Positions 1 through 12,236 of a DNA stretch of 64,000 bases are shown one piece after another. The stretch comes from Leclercia adecarboxylata (GTDB lineage Bacteria > Pseudomonadota > Gammaproteobacteria > Enterobacterales > Enterobacteriaceae), in assembly GCF_006171285.1 (NCBI RefSeq), contig NZ_CP040889.1, positions 3,720,001 to 3,784,000 of the forward strand. The letters run 5' to 3'. Numbering within the stretch: position 1 is the stretch's first letter; every line of letters starts with the position of its first letter. The translations under genes and the position numbers were made by a program. Under the pieces are notes generated by a model that had not been told where the DNA came from, made no database searches, and was given only the letters and a program-made list of their open reading frames with translations.

Positions 1-852
1 TGGCGCTTTATCGCCGGCGTCGGCTGCGCCATGATCTGGGTGGTGGTGGAAAGCGCCCTGATGTGCAGCGGCACCTCCCGCAACCGCGGTCGCCTGCTGG
101 CGGCCTATATGATGGTCTATTACGTGGGTACCGTGCTTGGCCAGCTGATGGTCAGCAAACTCCCGACCGACCTGATGAGCGTACTGCCGTGGGTAACGGG
201 CATGGTGCTGGCGGCGATCCTGCCGCTGCTCTTTACGCGCATTGTGAACCAGAGCAGCGAGCATCAGGAAGCGACTCACGTCTGGCCAATGCTGAGATTG
301 CGTCAGGCGCGTCTGGGCGTTAACGGATGCATCATCTCCGGGATTGTGCTGGGCTCACTGTATGGCCTGATGCCGCTCTACCTGAATCATCAGGGGGTGA
401 GTGATTCCGGGATTGGTTTCTGGATGGCGGTGATGGTCAGCGCGGGGATTGTCGGCCAGTGGCCGGTGGGGCGTCTTGCCGATCGCTTCGGGCGTCTGCT
501 GGTGCTGCGCGTCCAGGTCTTCGTGGTGATCATGGGTTGCCTTGCCATGCTCAGCAACGCCGCGATGGCACCGGCTCTGTTTATTCTCGGCGCTGCTGGC
601 TTCACGCTCTATCCGGTTGCAATGGCCTGGGCCTGTGAGAAAGTCGAGCACCATCAGCTGGTGGCCATGAACCAGGCGCTGCTGCTGAGCTATACCATCG
701 GCAGCCTGCTGGGACCAACCTTTACCGCCATGCTGATGCAGAACTATTCCGACAATCTGCTGTTTATCATGATCGCCAGCGTGTCGTTTATTTACCTCTT
801 AATGTTGCTGCGCAAAGCGGGAGAACATCCTACCCCGGTGGCACATGCCTGA
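1..852 (+). CDS. ycaD: YcaD, MFS transporter (5' end missing)
   Basis: The window opens inside this gene, in frame from base 1; the first methionine seen (base 31) is internal. The 283 visible residues are mostly hydrophobic segments, consistent with the C-terminal two thirds of a 12-helix major facilitator protein (E. coli YcaD is about 382 aa). The motif GRLADRFGR near visible residue 156 is the cytoplasmic loop signature of MFS carriers. The substrate is not known for the family member. A strong terminator follows the stop at once, so it ends its transcription unit. Recognised by sequence similarity to E. coli YcaD; position before pflA also fits. Confidence 0.9.
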   Translation, partial: WRFIAGVGCAMIWVVVESALMCSGTSRNRGRLLAAYMMVYYVGTVLGQLMVSKLPTDLMSVLPWVTGMVLAAILPLLFTRIVNQSSEHQEATHVWPMLRLRQARLGVNGCIISGIVLGSLYGLMPLYLNHQGVSDSGIGFWMAVMVSAGIVGQWPVGRLADRFGRLLVLRVQVFVVIMGCLAMLSNAAMAPALFILGAAGFTLYPVAMAWACEKVEHHQLVAMNQALLLSYTIGSLLGPTFTAMLMQNYSDNLLFIMIASVSFIYLLMLLRKAGEHPTPVAHA

Positions 853-860
853 ATAAATAA

Positions 861-886
861 AAGCCTGTCGATGACAGGCTTTTTTG
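861..886 (+). terminator. Rho-independent terminator after ycaD
   Basis: A 9-bp stem AAGCCTGTC/GACAGGCTT with a GAT loop is followed by a T tract, 8 bases after the ycaD stop. It argues against an ATG at 871 as start of the next gene, since that ATG lies in the loop. Confidence 0.9.
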
Positions 887-975
887 TCTTTGTCACATCT
901 AAGAGTTTTACGCATTGTTTGTTTATCGCGCCAGGCGATAATTCAGATGCGTTCTACCACAAAAAGGCAGCGATC

Positions 976-1488
976 ATGTCTACTCGTCGTTTTACCACTA
1001 CCGCGCTGGCCGTAGTGTTATCTTTATCATTTGCAACTGCACCTGTTATGGCTAATCCAGGCAATGGAAATGGCCATGGCAATGGCGGTGGGCAAGGTAA
1101 TAGCGGCAATCATGGTAACGGGAATTCAGGTAAAGGGAATTCCGATAACCATGGTAATAAGCAGAATAACGGCAACCAAAATCCGGGCAAATCAAATAAA
1201 AGCGTCAGTGATGATGTGAATGCCCGCGTTAGTTACGATCATGCTCGTCATCTGGCGCTGAACTATGGCTTAACAGGCTATGATTCGCTTCCGCCGGGGA
1301 TTGCGAAAAACCTGGCACGCGGTAAACCACTGCCTCCGGGTATTGCGAAAAAAACTGTTCCGGCCTCGATGCTCGGTCAATTGCCTTCTTACCCTGGCTA
1401 TGAATGGCGGGTAGTGGGGAAAGATCTGGTATTAATTGCGCTGAGTACTGCGATTGTGACAACCATTATTAATGGTGTCTTCGACTAA
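976..1488 (+). CDS. CigR-like secreted/inner-membrane protein
   Basis: A 170-residue protein resembling the anti-virulence regulator CigR family (Salmonella CigR). Residues 1-26 form a Sec signal peptide with likely cleavage after VMA. Residues 27-76 are a low-complexity Asn/Gly/His/Lys-rich stretch of short GN, HGN and SGN repeats. Residues 105-126 hold two copies of LPPGIAK separated by NLARGKP, the family hallmark, and residues 151-168 form a C-terminal hydrophobic helix. I chose ATG 976 because it gives the signal peptide and has a purine-rich upstream element; a longer frame would start inside the ycaD terminator. The protein probably sits in the envelope with the Asn/Gly region in the periplasm. 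Function in this organism is unknown; in Salmonella CigR sits in SPI-3, not at this locus. Confidence 0.75.
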   Translation: MSTRRFTTTALAVVLSLSFATAPVMANPGNGNGHGNGGGQGNSGNHGNGNSGKGNSDNHGNKQNNGNQNPGKSNKSVSDDVNARVSYDHARHLALNYGLTGYDSLPPGIAKNLARGKPLPPGIAKKTVPASMLGQLPSYPGYEWRVVGKDLVLIALSTAIVTTIINGVFD

Positions 1489-1494
1489 TAAATA

Positions 1495-1520
1495 AAACGC
1501 CCGGTGAAAACCGGGCGTTT
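1495..1520. terminator. Bidirectional terminator between cigR-like gene and pflA
   Basis: An 11-bp perfect stem AAACGCCCGGT/ACCGGGCGTTT with GAAA loop sits between the convergent ends of the CigR-like gene (+) and pflA (-). T tracts follow on both strands, so it can stop both. Confidence 0.9.
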
Positions 1521-1522
1521 TG

Positions 1523-2263
1523 TTAATACATGACCTTGTGACCGTACTGCTCCAGAATACCTTTTACGCGCTCCATGGTCTCTTTTTTCGGTGGCTTCAC
1601 GCCATCCAGTTTGTACTCTTCGCCCATTGCCACCCATTTATGTTTGCCCAGCTCGTGATACGGCAGCAATTCAATTTTCTCGACGTTACCCATATCACGC
1701 GTGAACTCACCCAGGCGGTGGGCAGAGTCGTCATCATCTGACCAGCCCGGCACCACCACATAACGGATCCAGGTTTTGATGCCTTTGGCGGCAATGTATT
1801 TCGCGAACTCTAACGTGCGGTGGTTGGAAACACCCACCAGGTTCTGGTGGATCTCGTCATTCATCTGCTTGAGATCGAGCATCACCAGGTCGGTGACTTC
1901 CAGCAGTTCGTCGATCACCGGATCGTAGCGGCGAACAAAGCCGTTGGTATCCAGGCAGGTATGAATGCTCTCTTTATGACAGGCACGGAACCAGTCGCGC
2001 ACAAACTCGGCCTGCAGGATTGCTTCCCCGCCGGATGCGGTCACGCCGCCGCCGGAGGCGTTCATGAAGTGGCGATAGGTCACCACCTCTTTCATTAATT
2101 CTTCAACGGTGACTTCTTTGCCGCCGTGGGTATCCCATGTATCACGGTTATGGCAATACATGCAGCGCATCAGGCAGCCCTGGAAGAAGGTAATAAAGCG
2201 GATGCCCGGGCCATCGACGGTGCCACAGGACTCAAAGGAGTGAATGCGACCAATAGTTGACAT
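1523..2263 (-). CDS. pflA: Pyruvate formate-lyase 1 activating enzyme
   Basis: A radical-SAM enzyme of 246 aa, the same length as E. coli PflA. It uses a [4Fe-4S] cluster and S-adenosylmethionine to create the glycyl radical on PflB in the cytosol under anaerobic conditions. The cluster motif CLMRCMYC (CxxxCxxC) is near residues 30-37, preceded by the family sequence [12 protein letters not shown]. It lies downstream of pflB in the focA-pflB-pflA direction, separated from it by a 203-bp gap with a terminator-like hairpin, so it probably has its own weak promoter plus read-through. Confidence 0.97.
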   Translation of the reverse strand: MSTIGRIHSFESCGTVDGPGIRFITFFQGCLMRCMYCHNRDTWDTHGGKEVTVEELMKEVVTYRHFMNASGGGVTASGGEAILQAEFVRDWFRACHKESIHTCLDTNGFVRRYDPVIDELLEVTDLVMLDLKQMNDEIHQNLVGVSNHRTLEFAKYIAAKGIKTWIRYVVVPGWSDDDDSAHRLGEFTRDMGNVEKIELLPYHELGKHKWVAMGEEYKLDGVKPPKKETMERVKGILEQYGHKVMY

Positions 2264-2399
2264 TGCGGTGATATCTCCAGGTTCGGCCCGTCCAGGGCCT
2301 GTTTATGTGCACAGCTCAGGCGGCTGTGTCGAGTCTGTTTTGGCTGTTATCCATTCATTATAGATAGCGGGCAAAAGAGACTGCGGAGCGGGAGGTGTT

Positions 2400-2427
2400 A
2401 AAAAGGCCCCACTTGCGTGGAGCCTTT
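2400..2427 (-). terminator. Terminator between pflB and pflA
   Basis: Read on the minus strand, a stem AAAGGC/GCCTTT plus CCAC/GTGG with one mismatch and a 4-nt loop is followed by five T. It lies 40 bp past the pflB stop and would lower pflA expression relative to pflB. Confidence 0.75.
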
Positions 2428-2466
2428 ATTGTACGCCTTTTACCGCGCGATTTCAGTCAAATCCAC

Positions 2467-4749
<2,283 letters not shown>

Positions 4750-4800
4750 GTAACACCTACCTTCTTAAGTGGATTTTTTATTTACTGCCTGAGAAAACCA

Positions 4801-5658
4801 TTAATGATGGTTATCGCCACGCAGGTAAATGACCCAGTATGTCAACCCAACCAGCAGACCACCGCCGATAATGTTCCCGATTGTGACTGGGATCAGGTTA
4901 TCAGTAATGAAGTTCATAACGGTCAGGTGAGAGAAATTTTCCGGGCTTGAACCGATGGCGGTCCAGAACTCCGGGCTGGCAAAGTCACGGATTACGATAC
5001 CGAAAGGGATCATAAACATGTTTGCAATGCTGTGCTCAAAGCCGCTGGCGACGAACATCGCGACAGGCAGAACCATGATCATGGCTTTATCCATCAGGCT
5101 GCGCCCGGAGTAGCTCATCCAGACCGCCAGGCAGACCATCAGGTTTGCGAGGATGCCAAGGGCAACGGCTTCAATAAATGTATGGTGGACTTTGTGGTCG
5201 GCGGTTTGCAGGACGTTTAGCCCCCACGCGCCGTTGGCGGTCATATATTCACCCGACAACCACATCAACAGAACAAAGAGCAGACAGCCAACCAGGTTAC
5301 CAACGTACACGTTGAGCCAGTTTTTGGCCAGTTGACCCCAGGTGATCCTGCCGCTGGCTTTCGCCACGACGATAAGTACCGTCGAGGTAAAGAGATCGGC
5401 GCCGCAAATCACGCACAGAATCAGACCCAGTGAAAAACAGATGCCGCCAATCAGCTTAGAAATACCGAAAGGCATCGCGGCTGTACCGGTGGTCGCAGTA
5501 ATATAGAAAACAAAGGCGATGGAGATGAACACCCCAGCGGTAATCGCCAGGAAGAACGTCGTCAGCGGTTGTTTCGTTGCTTTATAGACACCCGCTTCTT
5601 CGGCAACTTTCGCCATAGCAGCTGGGAGTAATAGATCAAAAGGGTTGTCAGCTTTCAC
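4801..5658 (-). CDS. focA: Formate channel FocA
   Basis: A pentameric inner-membrane channel of the formate-nitrite transporter family that moves formate made by PflB. The GTG start at 5658 gives 285 aa and the N terminus KADNPFDLLLPAAMAKVAEE, matching E. coli FocA in length and sequence; an upstream ATG at 5700 would add 14 unrelated residues. Six hydrophobic helices are visible, with the conserved pore-region sequences FTSTVLIVVAKASGR and GFEHSIANMF (central histidine). It is first in the focA-pflB unit and shares its anaerobic promoters. Confidence 0.96.
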   Translation of the reverse strand: MKADNPFDLLLPAAMAKVAEEAGVYKATKQPLTTFFLAITAGVFISIAFVFYITATTGTAAMPFGISKLIGGICFSLGLILCVICGADLFTSTVLIVVAKASGRITWGQLAKNWLNVYVGNLVGCLLFVLLMWLSGEYMTANGAWGLNVLQTADHKVHHTFIEAVALGILANLMVCLAVWMSYSGRSLMDKAMIMVLPVAMFVASGFEHSIANMFMIPFGIVIRDFASPEFWTAIGSSPENFSHLTVMNFITDNLIPVTIGNIIGGGLLVGLTYWVIYLRGDNHH

Positions 5659-5983
5659 ACTAACTCTCTCTTTATTAAGTCGGCGACGAGATACTAACAA
5701 AGCATTATAGAAGAGAAATTGATGTAGATCATATCTCGCCTGGCTTATAGGCCCGCAAAGTGCGTGGTTTTACAGCAAATGCGGAGTAAGTGCTTGATTA
5801 TCCAAATAAAAATAAATTTTAAAAGTTACAAAATGATTTGATTTTTTTCTCCTGACCCTGTTGATGACAGTTAATTAGAATGGAGTATTTCATATTAAAA
5901 GTAACAATAACCGTCAGGCCGCTATTATTATAGCTACCAATATTTAACTTAATTATTACAATTAAAAATTTATTACCGCACAT
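5659..5983 (-). promoter_or_regulatory. focA-pfl upstream regulatory region
   Basis: This AT-rich region without genes precedes focA on the minus strand; in E. coli the matching region carries several promoters under FNR and ArcA control. An FNR-like dyad TTGAT-GTAG-ATCAT (9 of 10 arm bases) lies at 5719-5732. A GTTAATTA core resembling the ArcA consensus lies at 5870-5877. No convincing -10/-35 pair could be fixed by eye, so individual transcription starts are not assigned. Confidence 0.6.
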
Positions 5984-6011
5984 AAAAAACGGGGCAATAA
6001 AATTGCCCCGT
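5984..6011 (-). terminator. Terminator of ycaO
   Basis: A perfect 10-bp stem ACGGGGCAAT/ATTGCCCCGT with AAA loop is followed on the minus strand by six T. It lies 51 bp past the ycaO stop and insulates the focA regulatory region. Confidence 0.9.
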
Positions 6012-6062
6012 AATATAACGTAGGTGATTGTATTCGCCTACTGTTTGTAATGGTATGTAACC

Positions 6063-7823
6063 TTATTTAGCCCAGTATGCGCTTTTGGCCTTTTGCAATT
6101 TCTCATAGGCTTTCAGTAACGACTGGTGGGCAGGGAAGGCTTTCAGATCGCTGTCCACGGCCTGCAGGCCATAGAATGGCGCTTCACCGCTCAGGGCTGC
6201 GCTGGCGTTCTCTACCGCCTCGGCACCGTACATGCGGGTAAAGGCGTTCAGGTACTGCAGCGGCTGACGATCTTCTTCCTGCGCCAGCAACAGCAGGGTC
6301 TGCAGGCAACGGTAGTAGTTCGCACGCTCTGCGCTGAACACCGAGGCGTTGAACTCGATGGTCCACTCGGTCCAGATCAGCGCCTGTTCCAGGTCGCCGC
6401 CCGCCAGCGCCAGCATCGCTTTCAGTTCGCCGATACGCAGGGTGTACCAGCCATTGTCTTTGCCCGTCGCCAGACCCAGCAGCTCACGCACGCGGGTAAA
6501 GTCGTCGTGACCTTCGTCGTCCAGTTGGGTAATGAGGTTCAGATAGTCCTCTTTCTCCCATGCGCTCTCCGGCAACGCCAGCAGAGTTTCGCGCAGGTGC
6601 GCACCCATGCTGTTGTTCGCCAGCCACAGATCTTCCACCGGATAGATGTCGGACATGCCCGGCACCAGAATACGGCAGGCGTAAACGCCCAGGTGCTCGT
6701 AATCGGCGATATACACTTCCTGATTTTCAGCAGTGAAGATGGCCATCAGCGTGGCGAACTCTTCTTCTGTGCTGCCTGAGAAGCTCCAGTCAACAAACGG
6801 ATAATCCGCGTCCTGCTTAAACATATCCCAGGAGATAGAGCCGCTGGAGTCGATAAAGTGCGTTTCCAGGTTGGCATGTTCCGCCACTTCTTCATCATCG
6901 AACGTCGGCGGTGTAAATACGTCGAGATCTTTCAGGCTGCGGCCCTGCAGAAGTTCGGTAACGGTACGCTCCAGCGCCACGCCGAAGTCCGGGTGAGCAC
7001 CGAAGGAGGCGAAGCAGGTGCCGTTCGCCGGGTTGAACAGTACCACGCAGATGACCGGGTACTTACCGCCCAGGGAGCCGTCGTAAGCGAAGATCGGGAA
7101 GCCTTCTGCTTCCAGTTTGGCGATGGACTCCACTACCCCCGGGTAGCGGGCCAGCACGTCAGCCGGGATCTCCGGCAGGCTGATAGATTCGGCGATAATG
7201 CGGTTTTTAATGTGGCGCTCAAAGACCTCTGACAGACCCTGAACACGCGCTTCGTTGCGGGTGTTACCGGCTGACATGCCGTTGGAGACATACAGGTTGC
7301 CAACGATGTTCATCGGAATATAGACGGTTTGCTCGTCAGACTGACGGGTAAACGGCAGGGCGCAGATCCCGCGATCTTCATTACCTGACTGCAGATCGAC
7401 CAGCATGCTGGCGGTCAATTGATTATCCAGATCGTAGAACGCACGCAGACGATCGTCGAGGATCCCCTCCGGCAGTTCATCGTCTTCGGTCAGCGGGAAC
7501 CATTTCTCATTTGGGTAGTGAACAAACGGGCCATTAGCCACGGTTTCGCCCAGCCAGAAATCGGCAAAGAAGTAGTTAGTAGACAGACGTTCAAAATACT
7601 CACCCAGCGCAGAGGCCAGCGCCGCTTTTTTGGTCGCGCCTTTACCGTTGGTAAAGCACAACGCACACTCTTTATCGCGAATATGCACAGACCAGACGTG
7701 GGGAACCGGATTAAGCCAGGAGGCCTCTTCGATGTTAAAGCCCAGGTCGGTCAGTTTTTGCTGGAAGCGAGCAATGGAGTCTTCCAGAGCGGCGTCTTTG
7801 CCGGGGATAAACGTTTGAGTCAT
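6063..7823 (-). CDS. ycaO: YcaO, YcaO-domain protein
   Basis: A 586-aa protein of the YcaO superfamily, whose members bind ATP and activate amide backbones. E. coli YcaO has been linked to RimO-dependent beta-methylthiolation of ribosomal protein S12. The N-terminal two thirds is the YcaO domain, with the conserved stretches NGKGATKKAALASALGEYFE and NTRNEARVQGLSEVFERH that contribute to the ATP/Mg site. The last ~180 residues look helical and TPR-like. ATG 7823 gives the E. coli length; an in-frame GTG at 7832 would add three residues. Monocistronic, between its own terminator and the divergent ycaP. Confidence 0.93.
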   Translation of the reverse strand: MTQTFIPGKDAALEDSIARFQQKLTDLGFNIEEASWLNPVPHVWSVHIRDKECALCFTNGKGATKKAALASALGEYFERLSTNYFFADFWLGETVANGPFVHYPNEKWFPLTEDDELPEGILDDRLRAFYDLDNQLTASMLVDLQSGNEDRGICALPFTRQSDEQTVYIPMNIVGNLYVSNGMSAGNTRNEARVQGLSEVFERHIKNRIIAESISLPEIPADVLARYPGVVESIAKLEAEGFPIFAYDGSLGGKYPVICVVLFNPANGTCFASFGAHPDFGVALERTVTELLQGRSLKDLDVFTPPTFDDEEVAEHANLETHFIDSSGSISWDMFKQDADYPFVDWSFSGSTEEEFATLMAIFTAENQEVYIADYEHLGVYACRILVPGMSDIYPVEDLWLANNSMGAHLRETLLALPESAWEKEDYLNLITQLDDEGHDDFTRVRELLGLATGKDNGWYTLRIGELKAMLALAGGDLEQALIWTEWTIEFNASVFSAERANYYRCLQTLLLLAQEEDRQPLQYLNAFTRMYGAEAVENASAALSGEAPFYGLQAVDSDLKAFPAHQSLLKAYEKLQKAKSAYWAK

Positions 7824-7961
7824 GGGGATCACTTATATCGTACGGAAAGCGCGCAATGATACGGGTTTTACATGACTGGCGCTATCCTCCCGGCGGTTTC
7901 GGCGAAAATAAAAGGCTGAGCTATGCTTACCTTCAGTAACCTACTGTAAAGGAATATAAAA

Positions 7962-8654
7962 ATGAAAGCATTCGATCTTCACCGAATGGCCTTTGATAAA
8001 GTTCCACTCGAGTTTTTAGGCGAGGTCGCGCTGCGAAGTCTCTATACCTTTGTCCTGGTTTTCCTGTTCCTCAAGCTTACCGGGCGACGCGGCGTGCGTC
8101 AGATGTCGCTCTTCGAAGTGTTAATTATCCTGACGCTGGGGTCGGCAGCAGGGGACGTGGCATTTTATGACGATGTGCCGATGATTCCCGTCTTTGTCGT
8201 TTTCGTCACTCTGGCGTTGCTCTACCGGCTGGTGATGTGGTTGATGTCGAAAAGTGAAAAGCTGGAAGATCTGCTGGAGGGAAAACCGGTAGCCATTGTC
8301 GAAGAAGGCCAGCTGGCCTGGGAAAAAGTAAAGCGCGCCAACATGACCGAGTTTGAGTTCTTTATGGAACTACGGGTGAGCAGCGTTGAGCAGCTTGGAC
8401 AGGTTAAGCTGGCCATCATGGAGACTAACGGGCAGATAAGCGTTTACTTTTACGACGATGACGAGGTCAAGCCTGGGCTGTGCATATTGCCGGATGAATT
8501 TGTGGAACGTTTTATGACGATACCGGAAGTCGGCGAGTATGCCTGCCGCCGTTGTGGCCATGTTCAGACTCTCCAGGCCGGGGCGCATCAATTATGCCCA
8601 CGCTGCACGAATCCGGAATGGACGAAGGTTAGCCGGGCCAGACGCATCACCTGA
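7962..8654 (+). CDS. ycaP: YcaP, DUF421/YetF-family membrane protein
   Basis: A 230-aa inner-membrane protein equal in length to E. coli YcaP. About three hydrophobic helices occupy residues 20-90, with the family sequence TGRRGVRQMS between the first two; a cytosolic alpha/beta domain follows. The C terminus carries two CxxC pairs (CRRC and CPRC, around residues 192-212), a likely zinc ribbon. Molecular function is not established for the family. ATG 7962 follows an AAAGGAA ribosome site. Confidence 0.9.
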   Translation: MKAFDLHRMAFDKVPLEFLGEVALRSLYTFVLVFLFLKLTGRRGVRQMSLFEVLIILTLGSAAGDVAFYDDVPMIPVFVVFVTLALLYRLVMWLMSKSEKLEDLLEGKPVAIVEEGQLAWEKVKRANMTEFEFFMELRVSSVEQLGQVKLAIMETNGQISVYFYDDDEVKPGLCILPDEFVERFMTIPEVGEYACRRCGHVQTLQAGAHQLCPRCTNPEWTKVSRARRIT

Positions 8655-8816
8655 CAGCCATTTTGTCGGTTTTGTGACAGCCCGCTGGCAGAATGTATTG
8701 TGTGACGGCGGGCACATTTTCCTGGTCATAAGTTTTAGACATTGCGGCGCGTGTCACTGAATGATAAAACCGATATCCACAGTTATAACTTATGGCTTTT
8801 AGCGTGGTGAGGGGAA

Positions 8817-9905
8817 ATGGCTCAGGTCTTTAATTTTAGTTCAGGTCCGGCAATGTTACCGGCGGATGTGCTCAAACAGGCTCAACAGGAGCTGTGTGAC
8901 TGGAACGGTCTTGGCACGTCGGTGATGGAAGTCAGCCACCGTGGTAAAGAGTTTATTCAGGTGGCGGAAGAGGCAGAAGCAGATTTTCGTTTCCTGCTGA
9001 ATATCCCCTCAAACTACAAAGTATTATTCTGCCACGGCGGGGGGCGCGGTCAGTTTGCGGGCATCCCGCTGAACCTGCTGGGTGACAAAACCACAGCAGA
9101 CTACGTAGATGCCGGTTACTGGGCGGCGAGCGCGGTAAAAGAAGCGCACAAATACTGCACCCCGAACGTCATTGATGCCAAAGTCACCGTTGACGGTTTG
9201 CGCGCGGTGAAACCGATGAGCGAATGGCAACTTTCTCGTGATGCGGCCTATCTGCATTACTGCCCGAATGAAACTATCGACGGTATTGCCATCCACGAAG
9301 AGCCTGCCTTTGGCGATGACGTGGTCGTGACCGCCGACTTCTCCTCTACTATTCTCTCTTCCCCGCTGGATGTCAGCCGTTACGGCGTGATCTACGCAGG
9401 CGCACAGAAAAACATCGGCCCGGCCGGTCTGACGCTGGTGATCGTGCGTGAAGATTTGCTGGGTAAAGCCCACAAATCCTGCCCGTCAATTCTGGATTAC
9501 AGCGTGCTGAACGATAACGACTCCATGTTCAACACCCCGCCGACCTTCGCCTGGTACCTTTCTGGCCTGGTTTTCAAGTGGCTGAGAAACAACGGCGGCG
9601 TGGCGCAGATGGATAAGATCAACCAGCAGAAAGCTGAGCTGCTCTACAGCGTCATCGACGGCAGCGACTTCTACCGCAACGACGTGGCTAAAGCGAACCG
9701 TTCCCGCATGAACGTGCCGTTCCAGCTCGCCGACAGCAATCTTGATAAGCTGTTCCTTGAAGAGTCCTTCGCTGCCGGTCTGCATGCGCTGAAAGGCCAC
9801 CGCGTGGTTGGCGGAATGCGTGCGTCTATCTATAACGCCATGCCGCTCGAAGGCGTTAAGGCCCTGATCGACTTCATGACCGACTTCGAACGTCGTCACG
9901 GTTAA
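8817..9905 (+). CDS. serC: Phosphoserine aminotransferase
   Basis: A 362-aa PLP enzyme that converts 3-phosphohydroxypyruvate to phosphoserine in serine synthesis and also acts in pyridoxine synthesis. The PLP lysine is in [10 protein letters not shown]. Length and sequence match E. coli SerC. It is followed 69 bp later by aroA in the conserved serC-aroA operon. The sequence AGCGTGGTGAGGGGAAATGG places a strong GAGGGGA ribosome site just before ATG 8817. Confidence 0.97.
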   Translation: MAQVFNFSSGPAMLPADVLKQAQQELCDWNGLGTSVMEVSHRGKEFIQVAEEAEADFRFLLNIPSNYKVLFCHGGGRGQFAGIPLNLLGDKTTADYVDAGYWAASAVKEAHKYCTPNVIDAKVTVDGLRAVKPMSEWQLSRDAAYLHYCPNETIDGIAIHEEPAFGDDVVVTADFSSTILSSPLDVSRYGVIYAGAQKNIGPAGLTLVIVREDLLGKAHKSCPSILDYSVLNDNDSMFNTPPTFAWYLSGLVFKWLRNNGGVAQMDKINQQKAELLYSVIDGSDFYRNDVAKANRSRMNVPFQLADSNLDKLFLEESFAAGLHALKGHRVVGGMRASIYNAMPLEGVKALIDFMTDFERRHG

Positions 9906-9921
9906 TCGCGCCAGTGTTCAC

Positions 9922-9947
9922 CCCCGCGGCCTGGCTGCGGGGTTTTT
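9922..9947 (+). terminator. serC-aroA intergenic terminator/attenuator
   Basis: A 9-bp stem CCCCGCGGC/GCTGCGGGG (one G-T pair) with CTG loop is followed by TTTTT. It lies 17 bp past the serC stop and 27 bp before aroA, so it probably lets through only part of the transcripts. Confidence 0.85.
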
Positions 9948-9974
9948 ATTATGTTGAATTGAGAATTAAATTTC

Positions 9975-11258
9975 ATGGAATCCCTGACGTTACAACCTAT
10001 TGCCCGGGTAGATGGCACCATCAATCTGCCTGGTTCAAAAAGTGTCTCGAACCGCGCCTTGCTGCTGGCAGCGCTGGCAAACGGCACCACTGTTCTCACT
10101 AACCTGCTGGACAGCGATGACGTTCGCCATATGCTCAATGCGCTGAAAGCGTTGGGAGTCCACTATACCCTGTCCGCCGATCGCACCCGTTGCGAAGTCA
10201 CCGGCAACGCCGGTGCGCTGCACTCCGCCGACGCGCTGGAACTTTTCCTCGGCAATGCCGGCACGGCAATGCGCCCGCTGGCTGCGGCCCTGTGTCTGGG
10301 CAGCAATGACATCGTGCTGACCGGCGAACCGCGTATGAAAGAGCGTCCGATTGGCCATCTGGTGGATGCGCTGCGTCAGGGCGGCGCGCAGATCGATTAT
10401 CTGGAGCAGGAAAACTATCCGCCGCTGCGTCTGCGCGGTGGCTTTACCGGCGGCGAAGTGGCGGTGGACGGCAGCGTATCCAGCCAGTTCCTGACCGCAC
10501 TGCTGATGACCGCGCCGCTGGCGCCGCAGGACACCACCATCGCCATTAAAGGTGAGCTGGTTTCTAAACCCTATATCGATATCACGCTGCATCTGATGAA
10601 GACCTTCGGCGTTGAAGTCGAAAACCAGAACTACCAGCGTTTCGTGGTGCGCGGGGCGCAGCAGTACCAGACGCCGGGCAATTACCTGGTGGAAGGCGAT
10701 GCTTCATCGGCCTCCTACTTCCTGGCGGCAGGCGCCATTAAAGGCGGTACCGTTAAAGTGACCGGTATTGGCCGCAACAGCGTGCAGGGTGATATTCGCT
10801 TTGCCGATGTGCTGGAGAAGATGGGCGCGGTGGTCACCTGGGGCGATGACTACATCTCCTGCACCCGCGGTGAACTGAACGCCATTGATATGGACATGAA
10901 CCATATCCCCGATGCGGCGATGACCATTGCCACCGCGGCGCTGTTTGCCAAAGGCACCACCACGCTGCGCAACATTTATAACTGGCGTGTGAAAGAGACC
11001 GATCGCCTGTTTGCCATGGCGACCGAGCTGCGTAAAGTGGGTGCCGAAGTGGAAGAGGGCGAAGACTACATTCGCGTGACCCCTCCGGCGAAACTGCAGG
11101 TTGCGGAGATTGGCACCTATAACGATCACCGCATGGCGATGTGCTTCTCGCTGGTGGCGCTGTCGGATACGCCGGTCACCATTCTGGATCCGAAATGCAC
11201 CGCGAAAACCTTCCCGGACTATTTCGAGCAGCTGGCGCGCATCAGCACCCTGGCCTGA
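9975..11258 (+). CDS. aroA: 5-enolpyruvylshikimate-3-phosphate synthase
   Basis: A 427-aa enzyme joining shikimate-3-phosphate and phosphoenolpyruvate in the shikimate pathway. The substrate-binding sequences [11 protein letters not shown] near the N terminus, [13 protein letters not shown] at about residues 90-102, and [14 protein letters not shown] are all present. This is the class I type with the unaltered GNAGTA motif. Second gene of the serC-aroA operon, matching the E. coli length. Confidence 0.98.
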   Translation: MESLTLQPIARVDGTINLPGSKSVSNRALLLAALANGTTVLTNLLDSDDVRHMLNALKALGVHYTLSADRTRCEVTGNAGALHSADALELFLGNAGTAMRPLAAALCLGSNDIVLTGEPRMKERPIGHLVDALRQGGAQIDYLEQENYPPLRLRGGFTGGEVAVDGSVSSQFLTALLMTAPLAPQDTTIAIKGELVSKPYIDITLHLMKTFGVEVENQNYQRFVVRGAQQYQTPGNYLVEGDASSASYFLAAGAIKGGTVKVTGIGRNSVQGDIRFADVLEKMGAVVTWGDDYISCTRGELNAIDMDMNHIPDAAMTIATAALFAKGTTTLRNIYNWRVKETDRLFAMATELRKVGAEVEEGEDYIRVTPPAKLQVAEIGTYNDHRMAMCFSLVALSDTPVTILDPKCTAKTFPDYFEQLARISTLA

Positions 11259-11265
11259 TAAACCC

Positions 11266-11289
11266 ATGCCGCACCGCCCGGTGCGGCAT
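11266..11289 (+). terminator. Terminator hairpin after aroA
   Basis: A perfect 10-bp stem ATGCCGCACC/GGTGCGGCAT with GCCC loop starts 7 bp after the aroA stop. The T tract is short (TT then CC), so termination may be incomplete. Confidence 0.7.
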
Positions 11290-11367
11290 TTCCTTACGCT
11301 TCCTGACGTTGCCATCGCCCATTTCTTCTACACTCAGCTTCAATCATTCCGTAATTTGCACGCAAAG

Positions 11368-11397
11368 GTAACAGTTGTGCACATTGGCGCGTATAAT
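11368..11397 (+). promoter_or_regulatory. Putative cmk-rpsA promoter
   Basis: A perfect TATAAT at 11392-11397 lies 44 bp before the cmk start; GTAACA at 11368-11373 is a possible -35 with an 18-bp spacer. It follows the aroA terminator hairpin. Confidence 0.55.
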
Positions 11398-11441
11398 GCG
11401 CGGCGTTCACACAACGGTATGCCTAATTTAAGGAGAAAAAG

Positions 11442-12125
11442 ATGACGGCAATTGCCCCGGTTATCACCATTGACGGGCCAAGTGGCGCAGGTAAAGGCAC
11501 GCTGTGCAAAGCGATGGCGGAAGCACTGCAATGGCATCTTTTAGATTCGGGCGCAATCTATCGTGTGCTGGCGCTGGCTGCGTTGCACCATCATGTTGAT
11601 GTCGCTTCTGAAGAGGCTCTGGTGCCGCTGGCCGCCCATCTGGATGTGCGTTTTGTCTCCACCAACGGCAATCTGGAAGTGATTCTTGAAGGGGAAGACG
11701 TGAGCGGAGAGATCCGCACTCAGGAAGTGGCGAACGCCGCCTCTCAGGTCGCTGCTTTCCCACGCGTTCGCGAGGCGCTTTTACGCCGCCAGCGCGCTTT
11801 CCGCGATGCCCCTGGCCTGATCGCTGACGGACGCGACATGGGAACCGTGGTTTTCCCTGACGCGCCGGTGAAAATTTTCCTTGACGCTTCCTCGGAAGAG
11901 CGTGCGCAGCGCCGCATGCTACAGTTGCAGGAAAAGGGCTTTAGTGTTAACTTTGAACGTCTTTTGTCTGAGATAAAAGAGCGCGACGATCGCGACCGTA
12001 ATCGCGCCGTTGCACCGCTTGTTCCCGCAGATGATGCATTAGTTCTGGATTCTACCAGTTTAACTATTGAGCAAGTGATTGAAAAAGCGCTACAATATGC
12101 GCGCCAAAAACTGGCAATCGCGTAA
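11442..12125 (+). CDS. cmk: Cytidylate kinase
   Basis: A 227-aa kinase that phosphorylates CMP and dCMP with ATP. The P-loop GPSGAGKGT lies at about residues 12-20, and the lid-region sequence [16 protein letters not shown] is near the C terminus. Same length as E. coli Cmk. An AAGGAG ribosome site precedes ATG 11442. It lies 111 bp ahead of rpsA, the normal cmk-rpsA arrangement, in which rpsA promoters lie partly within cmk. Confidence 0.97.
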   Translation: MTAIAPVITIDGPSGAGKGTLCKAMAEALQWHLLDSGAIYRVLALAALHHHVDVASEEALVPLAAHLDVRFVSTNGNLEVILEGEDVSGEIRTQEVANAASQVAAFPRVREALLRRQRAFRDAPGLIADGRDMGTVVFPDAPVKIFLDASSEERAQRRMLQLQEKGFSVNFERLLSEIKERDDRDRNRAVAPLVPADDALVLDSTSLTIEQVIEKALQYARQKLAIA

Positions 12126-12236
12126 TCGCGACCGATTTAGCAGTACCCCCGCTGCAATGGATTGACGGCGGGTATGTGAAACAACCCCATCCGGCACGGA
12201 GCCAGGTGGACGTTAATATTAACCTGAAGATTAAAC

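Noticed and set aside
871..975. An N-terminal extension of the CigR-like gene starting at ATG 871
   Set aside because: The ATG lies in the loop of the ycaD terminator and the extension would bury the signal peptide; ATG 976 is better.
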